From Rossellomorea aquimaris (GTDB lineage: Bacteria; Bacillota; Bacilli; Bacillales; Fictibacillaceae): a stretch of DNA of 64,000 nucleotides. The translations under genes were made by a program, and so were the position numbers. The DNA is taken from contig JAIVLN010000002.1 in NCBI GenBank assembly GCA_020524245.1, forward strand, positions 372,001 to 436,000, written 5' to 3'. Shown one piece after another: positions 62,097 through 64,000 of this stretch (positions are counted from its first letter, which is position 1; each line of letters starts with the position of its first letter). A model generated the notes under the pieces. It did no database searches. It saw only the letters and a list, made by a program, of their open reading frames with translations, and was not told where the DNA came from.

Positions 62097-62108
62097 GTGT
62101 CTTGACAC
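62097..62108. promoter_or_regulatory. NiaR (YrxA)-type operator between nadB and nifS
   Basis: GTGTC-TT-GACAC is a perfect palindrome overlapping a plus-strand TTGACA (62103-62108) that could be the nifS -35. In Bacillus subtilis the niacin-responsive repressor YrxA/NiaR controls the same divergent pair. The half-site fits that role; the assignment is by position. Confidence 0.6.
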
Positions 62109-62175
62109 CTATATTTACATAAAATTAAACTGATAGCAAGAGGTTTCAACCAGAACGTAATCTTAGGAGGTTGTT

Positions 62176-63315
62176 ATGATTTATTTTGACTATGCGGCAT
62201 CGACTCCGATGTCAGCGTCTTCATTACGTGTTTTCACTGAAGCTTCTACACGTTTTTATGGAAATGCTTCAAGTCTTCATGATGTTGGTAGTGATGCAGA
62301 GATGTTACTCGAGGAATGCCGAAAGCAATTTGCCGGTTACCTAAACGGTGATCCGAATGGCGTTTATTTTACAAGCGGGGGCTCTGAAAGCAACTATCTC
62401 GCCATCATGTCATTGGTCCGTGCCCATTCACATAAAGGAAAACATCTGATTACCACTGTGACGGAGCATCCCTCTGTTACGAACACGTTTCAATTATTGG
62501 AAGAGGAAGGTTTCACCGTTACAAAGCTTTCTGTGGATTCGACAGGAAGAATCCGGTTACAGGACTTGATCCAAGCGGTCACCGAAGACACGATCCTGGT
62601 GAGCATCGGTCATGCGAATAGCGAAATCGGGACCCTTCAGCCATTACAAGAAATCGGCGAAATCCTGAACGACCGCGGGATCCTGTTCCACAGTGATTGT
62701 GTCCAAACCTTCGGAAAGGTACCGATCGACGTCCATTCTCTCGGATTGGATAGCCTCTCCATTTCAAGTCATAAAATATATGGTCCAAAAGGCGTCGGAG
62801 CTTGTTATGTCTCTCCTCAAACCCATTGGCAAGCGACGATTCCTGGAACGTCTCATGAAAAAGGTTTCCGCTCCGGGACCGTCAATGTTCCTGGGATTGC
62901 TGCATTCGTGACAGCAGCTGGTGATATGGTCGACCATATGAAAGAGAATGAAATGCATTTCCGTAAGCTGAGAGACCGCGTCCTGACAAGATTGGAAAGC
63001 CAGGATGGTTTTTATATTGAAGGGCATCCAATAAGTGTCCTTCCTTCCATTATAGGGCTTCGCGTCAAAGGGCTAGAAGGTCAGTACATTATGCTTGAAT
63101 TGAATAGAAGAGGGTTCGCTGTATCCACTGGATCGGCTTGTTCAGTCGGACAACAATCCCCTTCCAAAACGATGATCGCCATTGGACGTACACCAGATGA
63201 GGCGAGAGAATTCATCCGGATTTCACTGGGCATGTCTACATCTGCAAACGATATTGATGCTCTCTTAGACGAATTGATTCACATCGCTGCCCGAAACAGA
63301 GCTGCAAAAGCTTGA
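62176..63315 (+). CDS. nifS: NifS-type cysteine desulfurase (NadA-associated)
   Basis: A 379-residue PLP enzyme. The PLP lysine is Lys200 in SSHKIYGPKG, and the catalytic Cys322 is in STGSACSVGQ. TEHPSV and SDCVQTFGK complete the cofactor site. Encoded opposite nadBCA, it most likely supplies sulfur for the 4Fe-4S cluster of NadA. TTAGGAGGTTGTT precedes ATG. The niaR/yrxA gene that follows nifS in Bacillus subtilis is absent at this position. Confidence 0.92.
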   Translation: MIYFDYAASTPMSASSLRVFTEASTRFYGNASSLHDVGSDAEMLLEECRKQFAGYLNGDPNGVYFTSGGSESNYLAIMSLVRAHSHKGKHLITTVTEHPSVTNTFQLLEEEGFTVTKLSVDSTGRIRLQDLIQAVTEDTILVSIGHANSEIGTLQPLQEIGEILNDRGILFHSDCVQTFGKVPIDVHSLGLDSLSISSHKIYGPKGVGACYVSPQTHWQATIPGTSHEKGFRSGTVNVPGIAAFVTAAGDMVDHMKENEMHFRKLRDRVLTRLESQDGFYIEGHPISVLPSIIGLRVKGLEGQYIMLELNRRGFAVSTGSACSVGQQSPSKTMIAIGRTPDEAREFIRISLGMSTSANDIDALLDELIHIAARNRAAKA

Positions 63316-63457
63316 TCATAATCCCTCCCTTCTCAAGTTGGTTAAAATTACTAGTCACATAGTACTTCTAAGTTGTCAGAAAAATCTGTATACTGGTGGT
63401 ACGTATGACTAAAGTATTCTTTAACAGATACTACTAAATACAGAGGAGGGAAGGTTC

Positions 63458-63811
63458 TTGTCGAATGTGGACATCATAAAGGAAGCCTATGATCAGTTTG
63501 CGAACGGAAATCTTACAGCAGTCGTCTCTAACCTGGCTCCGGATGTGCAGTGGGTCAAACCGGAGAAAAATGTGACGATCCAAGGGCGTACCCGCGTAAA
63601 AAACGTACTCAAGAAGCTCGAAAAAAATTACAAGATCTTTGAAGTAGTCCCTGAAAAATTCGTAGAAGCAGACGACCACGTCATCGTCTTTAGCCGTTAT
63701 AAAGCCGTCTACAAAGAAACCAATGTCCATATCGATCTTCCGGTCGCTCAAATCATCAAACTGAAAGATGAACAGGTTATCTTAGTGAAAGAACATATTA
63801 GTTCGGCCTAA
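63458..63811 (+). CDS. NTF2/SnoaL-like protein
   Basis: A 117-residue protein of the nuclear transport factor 2-like fold: VDIIKEAYDQFANGNLTAVV, LAPDVQWV, and VEADDHVIVFSRYKAVYKET. Such domains act as isomerases, cyclases or ligand-binding proteins; no catalytic set can be assigned. The start is TTG 63458, seven bases after GGAGGG. Monocistronic with a terminator. Confidence 0.75.
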   Translation: MSNVDIIKEAYDQFANGNLTAVVSNLAPDVQWVKPEKNVTIQGRTRVKNVLKKLEKNYKIFEVVPEKFVEADDHVIVFSRYKAVYKETNVHIDLPVAQIIKLKDEQVILVKEHISSA

Positions 63812-63841
63812 TGGTTTTAAGTTAAAAACATAACCGATCAG

Positions 63842-63876
63842 GTACCTGACATCACACATGTGTCAGGTGCTTTTTA
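63842..63876 (+). terminator. Terminator after the NTF2-like gene
   Basis: ACCTGACAT and ATGTGTCAGGT pair (one bulge), followed by GCTTTTT. Confidence 0.75.
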
Positions 63877-63889
63877 TGTTCCTCAACAT

Positions 63890-64000
63890 TTATAGCCCAA
63901 GGAAAACGGAAACTGCTACCATCCATCTTAATGACAGAATTTTATCCGGATGGAGACTGTTTGGAACTGAAGACGCATGGTATTTCATAGCATTCAGAAA
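63890..64000 (-). CDS. Partial minus-strand frame at the right edge
   Basis: The frame is open from base 64000 to TAA at 63890-63892 (36 residues, MKYHASSVPNSLHPDKIL followed by RWMVAVSVFLGL). It may be the C terminus of a gene lying mostly outside the window. Too short to assign a family, and it could be chance. Confidence 0.3.
   Translation of the reverse strand, partial: FLNAMKYHASSVPNSLHPDKILSLRWMVAVSVFLGL

Overview
The window looks like chromosomal DNA of an aerobic, endospore-forming member of the Bacillaceae. Evidence: strong AGGAGG-type ribosome binding sites with frequent TTG and GTG starts, a GlpP-controlled glycerol regulon, a Fur-box siderophore operon, an intracellular subtilisin with the LIPY propeptide motif, nadBCA divergent from nifS, and a block of spore-surface-type proteins. 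The genus cannot be fixed from sequence alone. I see no rRNA, tRNA, intact insertion sequence, prophage or CRISPR array.

Layout. 1-3.8 kb: the end of a LysE-type exporter, a YqcI/YcgG protein, an amino acid permease and a divergent amidinotransferase-fold hydrolase. 3.8-8.9 kb: glpD, glpK, glpF and glpP, with matching antitermination leaders before glpD and glpF. 9-10.1 kb: gene-poor, with a possible sigma-factor remnant and two arrays of 21-bp phased repeats. 10.2-18.2 kb: an MFS gene behind a leader terminator, a 37-residue small ORF, and a Fur-regulated operon of two NIS synthetases, an MFS exporter and a PLP decarboxylase. It has no hydroxylase or catechol genes, so a citrate-type carboxylate siderophore is inferred. 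18.3-27.5 kb: a P-loop kinase-like gene, a His/Cys/Lys-rich protein and five SPOCS-like paralogues, three of which carry an N-terminal beta-propeller. 27.5-29.7 kb: a second sliding clamp and an ArsR/SRPBCC pair with a leaderless promoter. 30-35.4 kb: a mer operon and a five-gene operon of small enzymes. 35.6-38.9 kb: ECF sigma plus ClpP paralogue, a copper-binding four-helix protein, a cold-shock protein and a TIMP-like secreted protein. 39-45 kb: oxidoreductase, hydrolase, SDR, YihY and Nudix genes. 45.1-47.1 kb: an HTH-TPR regulator opposite a secreted propeptide carrying three SDPVWPD repeats. 47-53.8 kb: membrane proteins, intracellular serine protease, MFS, an epimerase and a prenyltransferase-like repeat protein. 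54-57.6 kb: DM13 protein, two-component system and a haem-membrane/molybdopterin fusion. 58-63.8 kb: YczE-like protein, nadBCA, nifS and an NTF2-like protein.

The candidates I consider most novel are the peptide-receptor pair at 45.2-47.1 kb, the propeller-SPOCS tandem family at 19.5-27.1 kb, the Met-rich DM13/two-component/MsrQP-like fusion operon at 54.0-57.5 kb, and five intergenic arrays with strict 20- or 21-bp periodicity (two helical turns). All family calls come from reading motifs; no database search was run.
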